This document shows positions 34,935-43,275 of a stretch of 64,000 nt of DNA, piece after piece. Position 1 is the stretch's first letter; each line of letters begins with the position of its first letter. Where the stretch lies: assembly GCA_902581005.1 (NCBI GenBank), contig CACHMT010000001.1, positions 62,001 to 126,000 of the forward strand, in the 5' to 3' direction. The position numbers were made by a program, and so were the translations under genes. Under the pieces are notes generated by a model. The model had not been told where the DNA came from. It made no database searches and worked only from the letters and a program-made list of their open reading frames with translations. Origin of the DNA: an uncultured Alphaproteobacteria bacterium (GTDB lineage: Bacteria > Pseudomonadota > Alphaproteobacteria > Rhodobacterales > Rhodobacteraceae).

Positions 34935-35948
34935 TTAAAAGCACTTAGCCAAGTTTATTGCTAGGTTTCGAATAAGGTTTTCGTAGAGACTTGGGCCAGT
35001 TTCTAATTTAACGCCGAGTGGATCAATAACAGCTGTATTTGCGTTGGTCCCCTCAACAACCGCCTTAACAAGGCCCTGTTTGTATTGGGGCTCCGCGAGC
35101 ACACACTCTACAGCTTCATCCACCACTCTTTTGCGTATCTCGGCAAGACGAGCGGGGCTTGGATCAGAAGCATCCCCTAATGAGATAGCTCCGGACGCAC
35201 TAATACCAAAATCCTTCTCAAAATACTGATAAGCATCATGAAAAACGACAAATTTCTTCTCTCTTATTGGATCAAGTATGGAATTTACTTCAGACATTAA
35301 TGCGTCAATATTATCTCTAGCCGATTTCGCATTTGAAAAATAAGTTGCAGCATTATCAGGGTCAACCTCCGACAATTTTGCCGCAATAGAATTCAACCAT
35401 ACCTTCGCAATTTTTGGTGATAACCAGGCATGAGGATCGTGCTCTCCGTGAGCATGACCTTCGTGATCATCATGGTCATCATGATCATCATGATCGTCAT
35501 GCTTCTTCTTACCATGGTCGTGATCGTCGTGATCATCATGGTCATCATGATCATCATGATCGTCATGGTCTCCGTGATCGTGTGCTTCAAATAACGCTCC
35601 CTCGCGAAAACTGAGAAGTTCGATGCCATCAACACCTAGAAGAGAAGTTTTAGAAGCGTTTTTCGCTAAACTTTCGAGACCATTTTCCAGCCATGGTGTA
35701 AGATCCTCCCCTATCCAAAAAACAACATCAGCATCTTCCAATGACTTTGCGTTCGACGGTTTAAGTTGATATTCGTGCGGCGATGCTCCTGCTGGCATAA
35801 TCAAGTCTGGTTTACCAACACCTTCCATTACGCTCGATACTAGTGAATGAACGGGCGCGATGTCTACTGTAACCTTCGGCACATCTGCAACTAGCATACT
35901 GGTGCTCAATAGAAACGCTGACGTTGTTGAAAGGAATTTATTAGACAT
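34935..35948 (-). CDS. znuA: Zinc ABC transporter periplasmic binding protein ZnuA
   Basis: Zinc-capturing lipocalin-unlike cluster A-I binding protein with signal peptide, the SPHEYQLKPS zinc-site motif, HAWLSPK and FHDAYQYFEKDFG. A large His/Asp loop (about 125-170) made of DHDDHD units, typical of ZnuA, buffers zinc. The start at 35948 (338 residues) is preferred over 35960 because GGAGAG precedes it at correct spacing. Divergent from zur-znuCB across a palindromic site; zinc repression is expected. Confidence 0.93.
   Translation of the reverse strand: MSNKFLSTTSAFLLSTSMLVADVPKVTVDIAPVHSLVSSVMEGVGKPDLIMPAGASPHEYQLKPSNAKSLEDADVVFWIGEDLTPWLENGLESLAKNASKTSLLGVDGIELLSFREGALFEAHDHGDHDDHDDHDDHDDHDDHDHGKKKHDDHDDHDDHDDHEGHAHGEHDPHAWLSPKIAKVWLNSIAAKLSEVDPDNAATYFSNAKSARDNIDALMSEVNSILDPIREKKFVVFHDAYQYFEKDFGISASGAISLGDASDPSPARLAEIRKRVVDEAVECVLAEPQYKQGLVKAVVEGTNANTAVIDPLGVKLETGPSLYENLIRNLAINLAKCF
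35461..35567. repeat. Perfect 41-bp direct repeat inside znuA
   Basis: A 41-base sequence at 35461-35501 recurs exactly at 35527-35567, a distance of 66 bp or 22 codons. Both copies encode His/Asp-rich metal-loop sequence and are themselves built from GATCATCATG-like units. The perfect identity suggests recent in-frame duplication, so the loop length may vary between strains. Confidence 0.9.
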
Positions 35949-35982
35949 TTGGCTCTCCATAAGGTATTAACGTTGATGTGTT

Positions 35983-35994
35983 ATGTTATAACAT
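35983..35994. promoter_or_regulatory. Zur-type operator between znuA and zur-znuCB
   Basis: ATGTTATAACAT is a perfect 12-bp palindrome, flanked by TT and GT to give a longer near-dyad. Alphaproteobacterial Zur boxes have this AT-rich TGTTATAACA core. It lies 35 bp before the znuA start and about 60 bp before zur, so one site could control both directions. A second, weaker match (GATATAACTTAACATATG, about 36000-36017) follows it. Confidence 0.75.
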
Positions 35995-36055
35995 GTAATG
36001 ATATAACTTAACATATGAACAAAGTAAAGATTAATTCTACAGAGCGCGCATTCGG

Positions 36056-36559
36056 ATGAAAAAAAAGAAAAAAAACGAAAATTCTTCAAAGATATTTGAA
36101 TATCATGACCATGGAGCTTGCTTTGGCGATGCAATAACACAGATCGAGGATTATTTCATCCAGAAAAAATTACAACTAACTCCTTTACGACGAAAAGTTT
36201 TTGAAATTTTAATCGAGGACCACAAGCCTCTAGGCGCTTACGATATTCTTGACAAGTTAGGGGAGGCAGGGTTTTCATCATCTCCACCTATAGCCTATCG
36301 AGTTCTTGACTTTTTAATTGAACATGGATTTGTTCATAAAGTACAGGGTTTAAATGCTTTTATCGCCTGTTCGAACCCAAAACACTCGCATTTTCCTACT
36401 TTTGTTATCTGTCGAAAATGTGAGAAAGTAGCGGAAGTCAGTGAAGAGAAAAGCGGGCTTAATCTTCCGAGCCCCAGAATAACAAATTTCAAAATTGAAA
36501 AAACCACTATTGAATTGACTGGAATTTGTAGCACTTGCGAAAATGCAGAGATTAGATAA
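36056..36559 (+). CDS. zur: Zinc uptake regulator Zur (Fur family)
   Basis: 167 residues: winged-helix DNA-binding domain (LTPLRRKVFEILIEDHKPLGAYDILDKL begins it) and a C-terminal dimer domain with the structural zinc pairs CRKC and CSTC and the CSNPKHSHFPTFVIC sensor region typical of Zur rather than Fur. The N-terminus carries an extra Lys-rich stretch and an HDHGAC motif. Its stop overlaps the znuC start by one base, so it is co-translated with the transporter it represses. Confidence 0.9.
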   Translation: MKKKKKNENSSKIFEYHDHGACFGDAITQIEDYFIQKKLQLTPLRRKVFEILIEDHKPLGAYDILDKLGEAGFSSSPPIAYRVLDFLIEHGFVHKVQGLNAFIACSNPKHSHFPTFVICRKCEKVAEVSEEKSGLNLPSPRITNFKIEKTTIELTGICSTCENAEIR

Positions 36560-37287
36560 TGCTCATTGAGGTTCAGAGTCTTAATATACAATATGGAAAT
36601 AAAAAAGTACTAGAAAACATAAACCTAACTGTTAGCAGTGGTGAGATTGTTACCATAGTTGGTCCAAATGGATCAGGAAAAACAACTCTTTTCAAGGCAA
36701 TTATTGGTTCTGCGCCTATTGCCTCTGGTAAAATAATTATGAGCCCAAGCCTTAAAGTAGGCTATGTACCACAAGTTTTAAATGTTGACCTATCACTCCC
36801 TTTGACAGCGGAGCGATTTCTAAATCTTGTTACTAATCGTAATGACCGAGGAGCCTTGAGAGCCAAACAGATTTTGGGCTCAGAAGATTATTTATCCACA
36901 CAAATAAGCAACCTTTCAGGTGGTCAATTGCAACGAGTACTTTTAGCACGTGCTTTATTAAATGACCCAGACATTTTATTGCTCGACGAGGCTACACGCG
37001 GATTAGATCAACCGGGATCAGCGGCATTTTACAAAAAAATAGAAGAACTTCGAGAGTCCTCTGGCTGCGCAGTGCTAATGATAAGTCATGACTTACATGT
37101 AGTTATGAGTGCATCAAATAGAGTAATTTGTCTTAATGGCCATATATGCTGCCAGGGTGAACCGCTATCAGTTGCTTCTTCACCAGAATATAGAGATCTG
37201 TTTGGTTCAAATATAGATGGTACATTTGCTCTTTACCAACATAACCAAAAAGAAAACAAAAGCAGGATAAATAACAGTAATGCTTGA
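36559..37287 (+). CDS. znuC: Zinc ABC transporter ATPase ZnuC
   Basis: 242 residues with Walker A GPNGSGKTTL, signature LSGGQLQRV, Walker B ILLLDEAT and the switch His in MISHD. Length and layout fit ZnuC. It starts in the zur stop codon and overlaps znuB by 8 bp. Confidence 0.93.
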   Translation: MLIEVQSLNIQYGNKKVLENINLTVSSGEIVTIVGPNGSGKTTLFKAIIGSAPIASGKIIMSPSLKVGYVPQVLNVDLSLPLTAERFLNLVTNRNDRGALRAKQILGSEDYLSTQISNLSGGQLQRVLLARALLNDPDILLLDEATRGLDQPGSAAFYKKIEELRESSGCAVLMISHDLHVVMSASNRVICLNGHICCQGEPLSVASSPEYRDLFGSNIDGTFALYQHNQKENKSRINNSNA

Positions 37288-38086
37288 TGACTTCATGGTT
37301 AGAGCCACTCTTGCTGGTATTGGTGTTGCAATAGCAGCCGCTCCATTAGGTTGTTTTGTTGTATGGCGTAGAATGGCTTACTTTGGTGAAGCAACAGCCC
37401 ATGCCGCTCTTTTAGGTATATCATTGTCTCTAATGTTTGAATTTTCAGTGTTTGCTGGAGCGTTGTTTGTCTCTCTGATTATGGCTACTTTGGTTACATT
37501 TGGCCAAGGCCGGTCGCTTTTTTTAGACACTCTATTGGGGGTTGCGGGCCACACCTCGATGGCGGCAGGGTTAATAATAGTTTCTTACATTTCTGGAGTA
37601 CGTATAGAACTTATGGCCTACCTAATTGGTGATATTCTTGCAGTGTCAAAAACAGATGTTTTATTGATTTGGTTAGGATTAGGAGCCGTATTGCTTTTGT
37701 TGTTTTGGCGATGGTCTGCGCTTTTATTATGCACTCTAAATGAAGATTTAGCAGCTGCAAGCGGCTTAAATCCGAAGAGAGAAAACTTTATACTTACAAT
37801 AGCACTAGCAGTAGTTGTAGCCGTTGGCATAAAGGTTGTTGGCGTTCTGCTGATTATCGCTTTATTGATAATACCCGCTGCATCTTCGCGTTTTCTTGGA
37901 TCGACACCAGAGAAAATGGCCGTTTTTGCCTCATTGATAGGCGTAGCTTCGGCGATTTTAGGCTTCAACGCTTCTTATGTTTTTGATACGCCAACAGGTC
38001 CATCAATTGTCTGTGTAGCATCGTTAATTTTTCTTTTAACTCTGACCTTTTCTTCGCTTACACAGCAATTTCAACGCAAAAATTAA
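37280..38086 (+). CDS. znuB: Zinc ABC transporter permease ZnuB
   Basis: 268 residues, about eight TM segments, ABC-3 family. The N-terminal APLGCFVVWRRMAYFGEATAHAALLG is the family signature. Dimer of this protein forms the zinc channel fed by ZnuA and driven by ZnuC. Overlaps znuC by 8 bp and is followed after 23 bp by a second CobW-type gene. Confidence 0.93.
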   Translation: MLDDFMVRATLAGIGVAIAAAPLGCFVVWRRMAYFGEATAHAALLGISLSLMFEFSVFAGALFVSLIMATLVTFGQGRSLFLDTLLGVAGHTSMAAGLIIVSYISGVRIELMAYLIGDILAVSKTDVLLIWLGLGAVLLLLFWRWSALLLCTLNEDLAAASGLNPKRENFILTIALAVVVAVGIKVVGVLLIIALLIIPAASSRFLGSTPEKMAVFASLIGVASAILGFNASYVFDTPTGPSIVCVASLIFLLTLTFSSLTQQFQRKN

Positions 38087-38109
38087 AGAATTTAATTAAG
38101 ATAGAAAAA

Positions 38110-39180
38110 ATGAATAAGTTTGCACCTAAACCAGTAACAGTAATCACAGGTTTTCTCGGAAGCGGCAAAACAACTTTGCTATCTGCTTTGCTTAAAAAAG
38201 AAGAAATGAAAAATGTCGCAGTAATAATTAATGAATTTGGTGAGGTTGGACTAGACCATGCTTTGGTAGAACGAAGCGATGAGAATATTGTCGAGCTACA
38301 AAATGGTTGTATTTGCTGTACTATTCAAGGCGATCTCCAGAAAACAATGCTCGATTTAATCGATAAAATGTCGAAAGGAGACATCTCTTATTTTGATAAA
38401 GTCATAATAGAAACGACGGGACTAGCTGACCCAGTTCCCATTATTCACACTTTGATTAGTTCTATAGATTTACAAAGAATTTATACTCTTGATGGTGTAA
38501 TCACAGTAGTCGATGCCACAAATGGAGAAAAAACATTAGACTTGCAGCCAGAAGCAGTCAAACAAGCGGCCCTGGCCGAACGCATTATAATCAGTAAAAT
38601 TGATCTAATAGAAAAAGATAAAGAAATATCTTTGGAAAATCGTTTAAGAGCAATAAATCCTTCGACAAAAATTATCAAATGTAGCTTTGGCAAAGTTTCA
38701 ATTTCAGACCTAATTAATTTGGACGCATACGATCCTTTTAGCAAGTCTAGAGATGTAAAGGAATGGCTTGCTGCAGAGAGTATGGACTCCCATCACCACC
38801 ACGATCATGACCATCATGTTAATGTAAATCGGCACGATGAAAATATTGAAGCATTTTCTATGACTAGTGATCAACCCGTCAACATGATGGCATTTGGTTT
38901 GTTTAAGGACTTATTAATGGCACAAATGGGACCAGACTTACTCAGGTTAAAGGGAATAATAAATATCGAGGATAAAGATCGACCAGCAGTTATTCACGGC
39001 GTCCAACATATTTTTCATCCTGTTCATTGGTTGGAAAAATGGCCTGACGGCGATAAACAAACAAAGCTCGTTTTTATCACAAGAAATGTAAAGAAAGAAC
39101 AAATAGAGGGTTTTTTTAATGCGTTAATGGGGCTTGTTGGGGATAAAGGCATGCCTGAGGAAATTGCTGATTTGCTGTGA
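38110..39180 (+). CDS. CobW/COG0523 metallochaperone GTPase (second copy)
   Basis: 356 residues: P-loop GFLGSGKTTLLS, CICC metal motif in NGCICCTIQGDL, and a His-rich linker (HHHHDHDHH about 232-240) before the CobW_C domain. Standard family length, unlike the longer paralogue at 33135. Last gene of the zur-znuC-znuB unit, so it is probably induced by zinc shortage and delivers zinc to client enzymes. Confidence 0.9.
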   Translation: MNKFAPKPVTVITGFLGSGKTTLLSALLKKEEMKNVAVIINEFGEVGLDHALVERSDENIVELQNGCICCTIQGDLQKTMLDLIDKMSKGDISYFDKVIIETTGLADPVPIIHTLISSIDLQRIYTLDGVITVVDATNGEKTLDLQPEAVKQAALAERIIISKIDLIEKDKEISLENRLRAINPSTKIIKCSFGKVSISDLINLDAYDPFSKSRDVKEWLAAESMDSHHHHDHDHHVNVNRHDENIEAFSMTSDQPVNMMAFGLFKDLLMAQMGPDLLRLKGIINIEDKDRPAVIHGVQHIFHPVHWLEKWPDGDKQTKLVFITRNVKKEQIEGFFNALMGLVGDKGMPEEIADLL

Positions 39181-39195
39181 TTTTTATAAATTAGC

Positions 39196-39852
39196 TCAGG
39201 GTTTTTGAGTTATAAAAGCCAAGTTATTCGCCGGCATTTTATTAGTACTTAAATGAACCAATCCTGCTTCACAAAATAAACCCAACATATCTACGTCATT
39301 TTTGTATCCCAAGTCGGGGTCAGAAGTAATTAAACTATGGTGAAACTCCATATCATTTTTACTAATTAGCTTTCCCTTACGCATAAAAGGTCCATAGATA
39401 ATTGAAACTCCCTTAGGGACTAGCGCCTTAGATACTTCCTTAACCAATATTTTTGTCTCCTCGAAGCTAATCAAATGCAACAAGTTTACTAGGAGAATGA
39501 GATCTTGGCCGTAATGATCAGCAGCCCAACCTTCCTCCGTTGCATCTAAGAGGCATGGAGGCTTCAGGTTTGTTAAATGATGGTCATTACTCCAGCATCG
39601 AATACTTTTAATACGAGTTTCGTCTACGTCAGAGGGTTGCCAATCTAGAAGTGGCAAGGCGGCGGCGAGTTTTACAACATGCTGGCCAGTACCACTTGCT
39701 ATCTCCAGTGCGTTTCCTGATTTGATCGCAGTATTTCTTACTAATTCTACAATATGTTCGGCGTTTCTAACGGCAGACGGTGCATTGAGGCGACCGTCTC
39801 CTTCAATATTTGTGACACAGGCAGACGTCGGAAGATTTTTTCGATGGTTCAT
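39196..39852 (-). CDS. DUF938 class I SAM-dependent methyltransferase-like protein
   Basis: 218 residues. LNAPSAVRNAEHIVELV, LEIASGTGQHVVKLAAALP and WQPSDVDE match DUF938; EIASGTGQH is the SAM-binding loop. Substrate not known for the family. Convergent with the cobW2 gene (15-bp gap). About 340 bp between this gene and the integrase start hold only the att repeat, a stranded terminator and a promoter. Confidence 0.85.
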   Translation of the reverse strand: MNHRKNLPTSACVTNIEGDGRLNAPSAVRNAEHIVELVRNTAIKSGNALEIASGTGQHVVKLAAALPLLDWQPSDVDETRIKSIRCWSNDHHLTNLKPPCLLDATEEGWAADHYGQDLILLVNLLHLISFEETKILVKEVSKALVPKGVSIIYGPFMRKGKLISKNDMEFHHSLITSDPDLGYKNDVDMLGLFCEAGLVHLSTNKMPANNLAFITQKP

Positions 39853-39953
39853 CGGGGGATAATGTTACAAAAGTAAAAAAAATCAACAGCTAAAAGAAAA
39901 CCAGATACTTTAGAGACTCAATCCAAGCAAGTAGACAGTGAAGAAAGTACTTT

Positions 39954-39985
39954 AAAAAAATAATGACCTCGTTGTAACTAAGGTC
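39954..39985 (-). terminator. Stranded terminator of the original tRNA-Lys gene
   Basis: On the minus strand GACCT (39985-39981), an 11-nt loop and AGGTC (39969-39965) form a hairpin followed by ATTA and seven Ts. It lies 9 bp beyond the truncated tRNA copy at the left end of the element, where the tRNA-Lys terminator would be before integration. The stem is short (5 bp), so this is a moderate call. Confidence 0.5.
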
Positions 39986-39994
39986 TTGTTTATT

Positions 39995-40041
39995 ATGGTG
40001 AGCCCGACAGGGTTCGAACCTGTGACCCACTGATTAAAAGT
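39995..40041. repeat. Left attachment site (3' part of tRNA-Lys)
   Basis: Forty-seven bases identical to 52648-52694, comprising the 3' part of tRNA-Lys up to the anticodon. Similarity continues with two mismatches to 40050 and then stops, so the copy lacks the 5' half of the tRNA and cannot be functional. It marks one boundary of the integrated element. Confidence 0.93.
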
Positions 40042-40096
40042 TAGTCGCTCATATGTTATCATAGATCATTATGCCTTTCATATGTATTTAAAAATA

Positions 40097-40125
40097 TTGT
40101 TATTTTATTGGTATTTTTGTATAAT
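40097..40125 (+). promoter_or_regulatory. Promoter of the integrase gene
   Basis: TTGTTA (40097-40102) and a perfect TATAAT (40120-40125) are 17 bp apart. The TGAAACATA just after the -10 box (40127-40135) repeats a half-site of the palindrome found upstream of the AlpA-like gene, so the same regulator could act at both. Confidence 0.65.
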
Positions 40126-40166
40126 ATGAAACATACGTTATCACTTAATGAAATGCAATATTACAA

Positions 40167-40189
40167 TAAATGTTTCCCCAGAGTTTCCC
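40167..40189 (+). repeat. Candidate integrase arm-type sites, left end
   Basis: TAAATGTTTCCCC followed by a second GTTTCCC; the two GTTTCCC units start 11 bp apart (40172 and 40183), about one helical turn. The same arrangement in the same orientation occurs near the right end (52578). Such paired sites near both att cores fit arm-type binding sites of a tyrosine integrase with an N-terminal arm-binding domain. Confidence 0.55.
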
Positions 40190-40192
40190 TAT

Positions 40193-41353
40193 ATGTCCAA
40201 AGAAGTAAACTTTACTGAAATATGGTTGAAGAAAATAAAAGCACCCGAAATCGGTCGAGAAGAATACAAAGATAAGGGATGTAAAGGGCTTATTCTGCGT
40301 GTTACAGCAAATGATGTTAAAACATTTTCTTATCCCTTTCGCTTGGGGGGAAAGACTGGAAGAGTGACGCTTGGAAGATATCCAGACTATGGATTGCGTA
40401 CCGCACGTTTAAAAACAGAGGAACTTCGAGGACAAATAGCAAGTGGCGTAAATCCTCTAACAATCAAAAAAAATTCAAGAAGGGCAGAAGAATTAACTGT
40501 TCAAAGAATGGCGAAAGAGTTCATTGAACTCTACTCGAAGCCTAGGAATAAAAGCTGGAAGCAAGCCGACAGTAACCTAAAACTTTATTTGATTTCTGTT
40601 CTTGGCAAAAGACCTATTCATGAGGTGAGAAGACGAGATATCCATTCAATTCTAGACGATTTAACGGCGGAAAAAAAGTTTACAACCTGTAATCGTGCAT
40701 TAGCCCACATGAAGAGATTCTTTGGGTGGCTTGTCGAAAGAGAGTATTTAGAGCACTCTCCTGTAGATCGTATCAAGCCTAGACACGTGGAACAGCCCAG
40801 AGAAAGGGTGCTGTCAGATGACGAGATAAAAGCTATCTGGGAGTCACTAGATTATATGAGTGTACCCTATAGAGAGTGGATTAAACTCCTATTTCTTTGC
40901 GGTCAAAGAGAAGAAGAAACCGCTGGATTAAGAAGAGGGCAATTGGAAAAAGATATCTGGGTATTAGGCTCAGAAGATACAAAGAATAAGACACAAAGCA
41001 CAGTGCCGCTTACTAGCCAGTCAAAGGCTATAATTGATTCCTTAAGCAGCTGTAATCAGAATTTTTTGCTAAGCACAGGCAGGAATGGAGATAGACCTAT
41101 AAACGGGTTTTCCAGAGCAAAAAGAAAGATTGATCGACTGAGTGGAATTGAAGGCTGGAGGTGGCATGACATAAGACGAACAGTCAGCACCAACCTGGCA
41201 AAACTAGGGTATGATATTCCCCTCATTAAAAGAATAATTAATCACAAAGATACCGGTGTAACAGCTATCTATAATAGATACTCCTACCTTGAAGAAAAGC
41301 GAAGTGCACTACAAGCTTGGGCAAATAAGTTAGATGACATCACAAAACAATAA
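40193..41353 (+). CDS. int: Tyrosine-recombinase integrase with DUF4102-type arm-binding domain
   Basis: Catalyses site-specific insertion into and excision from tRNA-Lys. The N-terminal domain has the DUF4102 features KGLILRVT and RVTLGRYPDYGLRTAR. The catalytic domain shows the Arg of LCGQREEE, the HxxR box in WHDIRRT, the His of INHKDTG and the nucleophilic Tyr in TAIYNRY. An upstream ATG at 40148 would add 15 residues, but that stretch overlaps the GTTTCCC arm sites, so the ATG at 40193 is preferred (386 residues). Intact. It overlaps the next gene by 20 bp. Confidence 0.93.
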   Translation: MSKEVNFTEIWLKKIKAPEIGREEYKDKGCKGLILRVTANDVKTFSYPFRLGGKTGRVTLGRYPDYGLRTARLKTEELRGQIASGVNPLTIKKNSRRAEELTVQRMAKEFIELYSKPRNKSWKQADSNLKLYLISVLGKRPIHEVRRRDIHSILDDLTAEKKFTTCNRALAHMKRFFGWLVEREYLEHSPVDRIKPRHVEQPRERVLSDDEIKAIWESLDYMSVPYREWIKLLFLCGQREEETAGLRRGQLEKDIWVLGSEDTKNKTQSTVPLTSQSKAIIDSLSSCNQNFLLSTGRNGDRPINGFSRAKRKIDRLSGIEGWRWHDIRRTVSTNLAKLGYDIPLIKRIINHKDTGVTAIYNRYSYLEEKRSALQAWANKLDDITKQ

Positions 41354-41873
41354 CGACATAAAAATATTAGCTTCCAAATTAGATGAAGCTCAGAAACAGA
41401 TAAATCTCAATACTGAAGAAGGCCGGTTTGAAGGAGTTTTTAATACGATTACCGAGATAATAAATTTTCTAAAATCTACTGAACCCAATTTAAATACAAA
41501 GACACTACACCTATTGCTTGCTGAAATAACAAACATTTACAATGGTGCTAAACCCTCTCTACTTAAAAGAACCGAAGAGCTCGGTCCAGGTAGACCCATT
41601 TCTACACCTGATAACTCTTACAAAGCTCTGAAAATTGCTGCCATCGAATTGATGATTGATAGTGGCATTAAACCAAACGAGGCTATAAAGAAAGCAGCCA
41701 GCATAACTAAAGAGTCTGCGAACTCATTAAGGTCCCAGAGAAAAGAATTGAAGTCGAATAAATTCGATCCCGAAATTACTAAGCTTATGTATCGTTTTAA
41801 GAAAAAGTACGCAGGTCAAGATGGAATAAACTTATTAAAGGTTTATAAAGCTTTTCCAAAAATAGTTGGTTAA
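41334..41873 (+). CDS. Unknown protein cotranscribed with the integrase
   Basis: 179 residues, helical and charged, no recognised family. The middle contains GPGRPISTPDNSYKALKIAAIELMIDSGIKPNEAIKKAA, split here only to note a GRP turn and two predicted helices; the C-terminal part could be a small helix-turn-helix. The ATG lies inside the integrase gene, so expression is coupled. Could be a directionality or regulatory factor, but nothing proves it. Confidence 0.6.
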   Translation: MTSQNNNDIKILASKLDEAQKQINLNTEEGRFEGVFNTITEIINFLKSTEPNLNTKTLHLLLAEITNIYNGAKPSLLKRTEELGPGRPISTPDNSYKALKIAAIELMIDSGIKPNEAIKKAASITKESANSLRSQRKELKSNKFDPEITKLMYRFKKKYAGQDGINLLKVYKAFPKIVG

Positions 41874-41907
41874 TCCCTCTATTAACCAACCAAAATAAAA
41901 GTGACGC

Positions 41908-41924
41908 TTATGTTTGAAACATAA
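41908..41924. promoter_or_regulatory. Palindromic operator upstream of the AlpA-like gene
   Basis: TTATGTTTGAAACATAA: perfect 8-bp arms around a single G, 20 bp before the ATG of the AlpA-like gene. Half of it (TGAAACATA) also occurs at 40127-40135 beside the integrase promoter. A likely target for the element's own regulator. Confidence 0.6.
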
Positions 41925-41943
41925 CAGACATAGGAGTTAAAAA

Positions 41944-42147
41944 ATGAAGTTACTCAAAGCTAAAGAAGTTGCAGCTAAAACAAGCTTCTCAATCCCACAC
42001 ATACATAGGCTTGCAAGAGATGGCAAATTTCCAAAGCCTGTAAAAATTAGCGAAAGTCGAAATGGTTGGCTGGAAGAAGATGTAAATAATTGGATTGAAA
42101 AATGTGTTCGTTCCCATTCAGCAATCAGAGAAGAAAAAGATGTTTGA
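41944..42147 (+). CDS. AlpA-family excisionase/regulator
   Basis: 67 residues forming a MerR-like winged helix: LLKAKEVAAKTSFSIPHIHRLARDGKFPKPVKI and WLEEDVNNWI fit the AlpA/prophage regulator pattern, which either activates the integrase or acts as excisionase. A good GGAG site lies 7 nt upstream. Overlaps the next gene start by 8 bp. Confidence 0.85.
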   Translation: MKLLKAKEVAAKTSFSIPHIHRLARDGKFPKPVKISESRNGWLEEDVNNWIEKCVRSHSAIREEKDV

Positions 42148-43054
42148 TAATGACGATAGCAACTTTAAGAGAGAGTTTCCTAATATAAAGACTTTATCTG
42201 AAATACTCTCTTTAGACTTACCTCCTCAAGAGTGGCTCATTAAAGACTTTCTTCCGGTTGGTACGACGTTATTGGTTGGTCCCCCTAAAATTGGAAAGTC
42301 TTATTTTGTTTTGTATTTAATGAGTAGGATATTAGAACAAGATAAAGGAGCGTTTTATTATGCAGGAGAAGACGATGCTAGAAGACTTAAACTACGACTT
42401 ACTCAATTAGGGCTTGAGAACGGAGAGGCACTTTTTCATCCAGGTAGAACCGCACCATTGGGCACTAATCCTATTGCTACAATAAAAAGTATTTTGTCAC
42501 AAAAAGATAACGTCAAGGCAGCATTTATAGACACCATGCATCACATTTTACCTAGGTTAAATAAAAGTAGAGATTATGAAAGCTATGTTCATGATTTGAA
42601 GCCTTGGTCTGAACTAGCTGTTTCTTTGAATAAAAGTCTTCTTATGGTTCATCATACTCGAAAAGAGAACAATGAAGCAGAAAATAACCCATACAATTCA
42701 ATCCTCGGCAGCCAGGGAATAATGGCTAGCTTTGATACAATAATGATTATGAAAAAGTCTTCTGATGGCAAAGGTACTGTTCTGAATGTAATAGGTAAGG
42801 ATGTGGAGGAAAAAGAGTATAGGTTGAAGAAGATGCATGTGGGTTGGGAAATAGAAGGGTTGGAAAGTGAGGCATCTCTGGGCGATACTCAGACAAAAGT
42901 ATTTGCTCTTATAAAATCTAGTTCTGGGTTATCCCGCTCTCAAATAAGGGATGAGCTAACACTAGACGGGAGTTATCTTACCAAAATAATCAAGAAGTTG
43001 CTGTACAAGAACTTGATAGAAGAGGTTGAGGAGAGGTTTTATCCTATAAAATAA
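42140..43054 (+). CDS. RepA-like AAA ATPase (RecA-fold) with winged-helix tail
   Basis: 305 residues from the ATG at 42140, which is better placed than an upstream start at 42095. Walker A is GPPKIGKSYF (about residues 45-54); Walker B-type AAFIDTMHH and the sensor LMVHHTRKE follow, as in RepA-type hexameric helicases of plasmids and islands. The C-terminus is a winged helix (SGLSRSQIRDEL...GSYLTKIIKKL). The iteron-like palindrome begins three bases after its stop, suggesting a replication or regulation module. Confidence 0.8.
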   Translation: MFDNDDSNFKREFPNIKTLSEILSLDLPPQEWLIKDFLPVGTTLLVGPPKIGKSYFVLYLMSRILEQDKGAFYYAGEDDARRLKLRLTQLGLENGEALFHPGRTAPLGTNPIATIKSILSQKDNVKAAFIDTMHHILPRLNKSRDYESYVHDLKPWSELAVSLNKSLLMVHHTRKENNEAENNPYNSILGSQGIMASFDTIMIMKKSSDGKGTVLNVIGKDVEEKEYRLKKMHVGWEIEGLESEASLGDTQTKVFALIKSSSGLSRSQIRDELTLDGSYLTKIIKKLLYKNLIEEVEERFYPIK

Positions 43055-43056
43055 TA

Positions 43057-43124
43057 CCCTGTCCACCTTATCCACTCTGTCCATATCATACAAATAGTGG
43101 ACACTATGGATAGCATGGACAGGG
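43057..43124. repeat. Iteron-like palindrome: three plus three 9-bp TCCA units
   Basis: Left half: CCCT then units GTCCACCTT, ATCCACTCT, GTCCATATC starting at 43061, 43070 and 43079. Right half read on the other strand: CCCT then GTCCATGCT, ATCCATAGT, GTCCACTAT, again every 9 bp (TGGA cores at 43098, 43107, 43116). Both halves use the same G/A/G order. The outer arms CCCTGTCCA (43057-43065) and TGGACAGGG (43116-43124) are perfect inverted repeats. Nine-bp phasing and two-fold symmetry suggest a multi-protein binding site such as an origin. Confidence 0.85.
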
Positions 43125-43275
43125 GTCAATTCGAGAGTTTATCTGAATAAGAAATGTAGCAAACCCAAGTTTCAGATACCTCTATATAAAACTCTATTCA
43201 AAACATATAAATTATTTACAATGCTACGGGTGAAGCATTTGACCAATAGGAAAAGTTTAATTGATTGAAGAAGTT
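43125..43275. other. Short non-coding leader before the small gene and hsdM
   Basis: About 150 bp without a gene. It contains one further inverted repeat, TATCTGAA (43140-43147) and TTCAGATA (43171-43178), with a 23-nt spacer, and a TATAAA at about 43184 that could be a -10 box for the small gene-hsdMSR unit. Nothing else stands out. Confidence 0.5.

Noticed and set aside
35455-35580. Tandem repeats resembling a short CRISPR array
   Set aside because: They are in-frame DHDDHD-coding repeats inside znuA without unique spacers, and no cas genes are present.
39995-40050. A second tRNA-Lys gene
   Set aside because: Only the 3' part is present; identity ends after the anticodon region and the 5' half is missing.
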